7,380 nt of DNA from Thermoprotei archaeon. Its GTDB lineage: Archaea > Thermoproteota > Thermoprotei > QMSL01 > B3-G16. The notes beneath the pieces were generated by a model that ran no database searches, was not told where the DNA came from, and saw nothing but the letters and a program-made list of their open reading frames with translations. How positions within the stretch are numbered: position 1 is the first letter of the stretch; each line of letters starts with the position of its first letter. Shown here in pieces: positions 6,920 through 7,380 of this stretch. The stretch covers positions 1-7,380 of the forward strand of contig JAGGUS010000082.1 in the NCBI GenBank assembly GCA_021158375.1, written 5' to 3'. Position numbers and translations under genes: made by a program.

Positions 6920-7371
6920 TTAAGACCTCTCCTCCTTAATTCTTCAAGAATAGTAGGAGCTTTATCAATGAGCACATCTATTAAGGCGTCTAACTTAGCC
7001 TTTAAATCTCTTATATCTTCCTCTATGCTTTTGGAGGCACGCGTCTCTTCTAATGTACGTAATCTTTTTTTGACTTCACCCATATCTACTATTAATTTCA
7101 TTAGTTCATCCTCAATTTTTGACAAGGCCTCCTTATGCCTCCTTATCTCCTCCTCTATAGCTAGCATATCTGCGCGCTCTTGTATTTGCTTATCGTCAAT
7201 AGATTGGTCATTCGACGAATTACCGTTGGCATTCTTTTCATTAGCTAAAGCGTTTGTTGTTTGTTCCATGAATTTATAAGCTTCAATTACTTTCGCTACT
7301 TTCTCCTCAGGAAAGCCTAGGTCTAGGAGTATATCCTTTATTGAGCTTAGAGAGACGCCGTTATTAAGCAT
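6916..7371 (-). CDS. Coiled-coil protein at the head of the pilus cluster, function unknown
   Basis: I do not recognise this 151-residue protein. It has no signal peptide or membrane helix. Residues about 6-35 look like a small helical hairpin (SLSSIKDILLDLGFPEEKV), a polar Asn-, Ser- and Asp-rich linker spans about 43-62, and a charged heptad-like coiled coil runs from about 63 to 136, ending in ILEELRRRGLK. A soluble scaffold or regulator of the ATPase is plausible, because its stop codon overlaps the ATPase start by 4 bases. The start is uncertain. ATG 7371 lies only 9 bases from the window edge, no ribosome site is visible there, and the frame stays open to base 7380 (codons for Val-Glu-Val precede the ATG). 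The hairpin may therefore begin further upstream and the gene may be cut by the window edge. Confidence 0.7.
   Translation of the reverse strand: MLNNGVSLSSIKDILLDLGFPEEKVAKVIEAYKFMEQTTNALANEKNANGNSSNDQSIDDKQIQERADMLAIEEEIRRHKEALSKIEDELMKLIVDMGEVKKRLRTLEETRASKSIEEDIRDLKAKLDALIDVLIDKAPTILEELRRRGLK
6925..6929 (-). promoter_or_regulatory. Ribosome binding site deciding the GTG start of the ATPase
   Basis: On the - strand GAGGT lies 5 bases before GTG 6919, next to a second purine run AAGGAGGAG at 6931-6939. Together with the 4-base GTGA overlap this supports GTG 6919 as the true start, so the long N-terminal extension of the ATPase is really translated. Confidence 0.65.
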
Positions 7372-7380
7372 TACTTCAAC

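Noticed and set aside
6908..7279. A 123-codon + strand open frame opposite the coiled-coil gene
   Set aside because: Its Ser/Leu/Ile-rich translation is what the antisense of Glu/Lys/Asp/Arg-rich coiled-coil codons produces; the - strand frame has a sensible coupled context.
1172..7371. A classical Ced system or an archaellum operon
   Set aside because: No six- or seven-helix CedA-like channel is present and Ced has no TadA-type ATPase; for an archaellum, the FlaF, FlaG, FlaH and FlaX-type genes are missing.

Overview
The window looks like chromosomal DNA of a hyperthermophilic archaeon of the Thermoproteota (Crenarchaeota). A Desulfurococcales-like lineage seems likely, but I cannot fix the genus. 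The evidence is the end of a group II chaperonin (thermosome) gene, an AK6/Fap7-type adenylate kinase, archaeal TATA boxes close to start codons, AGGAGGT-type ribosome binding sites, AT-rich DNA and tightly packed genes. No mobile element, CRISPR array, tRNA or rRNA is visible, and no stretch longer than about 150 bases lacks a gene.

Layout. The left part is on the + strand: the 3' end of a thermosome subunit (1-426), a T-rich intergenic gap with promoter-like boxes, then an AK6/Fap7-family kinase (about 578-1195). From 1172 to the right edge everything is on the - strand. In transcription order, from right to left, the genes are: a coiled-coil protein (7371-6916), a TadA/GspE-type secretion ATPase with a long N-terminal extension (6919-4955), two half-size T2SSF/TadB-TadC-like membrane platform proteins (4968-4186 and 4189-3350), an 82-residue Flp-like prepilin (3303-3055), and a membrane-anchored HerA/VirB4-like ATPase (3037-1172). 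The first four genes overlap by 4 to 14 bases. The only real gap, 46 bases, lies before the pilin gene and carries a good TATA box. The kinase and HerA-like genes converge and overlap by 24 bases.

How the genes may work together. The TadA-like ATPase, two separate platform proteins and a tiny pilin form a minimal Tad/Flp-like type IV pilus assembly machine for a single-membrane archaeon. The last gene is unusual for such a cluster. It is a hexameric-translocase-type ATPase with an N-terminal membrane anchor and a VirB4-like N-domain, resembling CedB of the crenarchaeal DNA import (Ced) system. The best hypothesis is a pilus-linked DNA transfer or uptake machine that joins type IV pilus parts to a HerA/VirB4-type DNA motor. 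This is inference from gene content. The prepilin peptidase and any CedA-like channel are not in the window.
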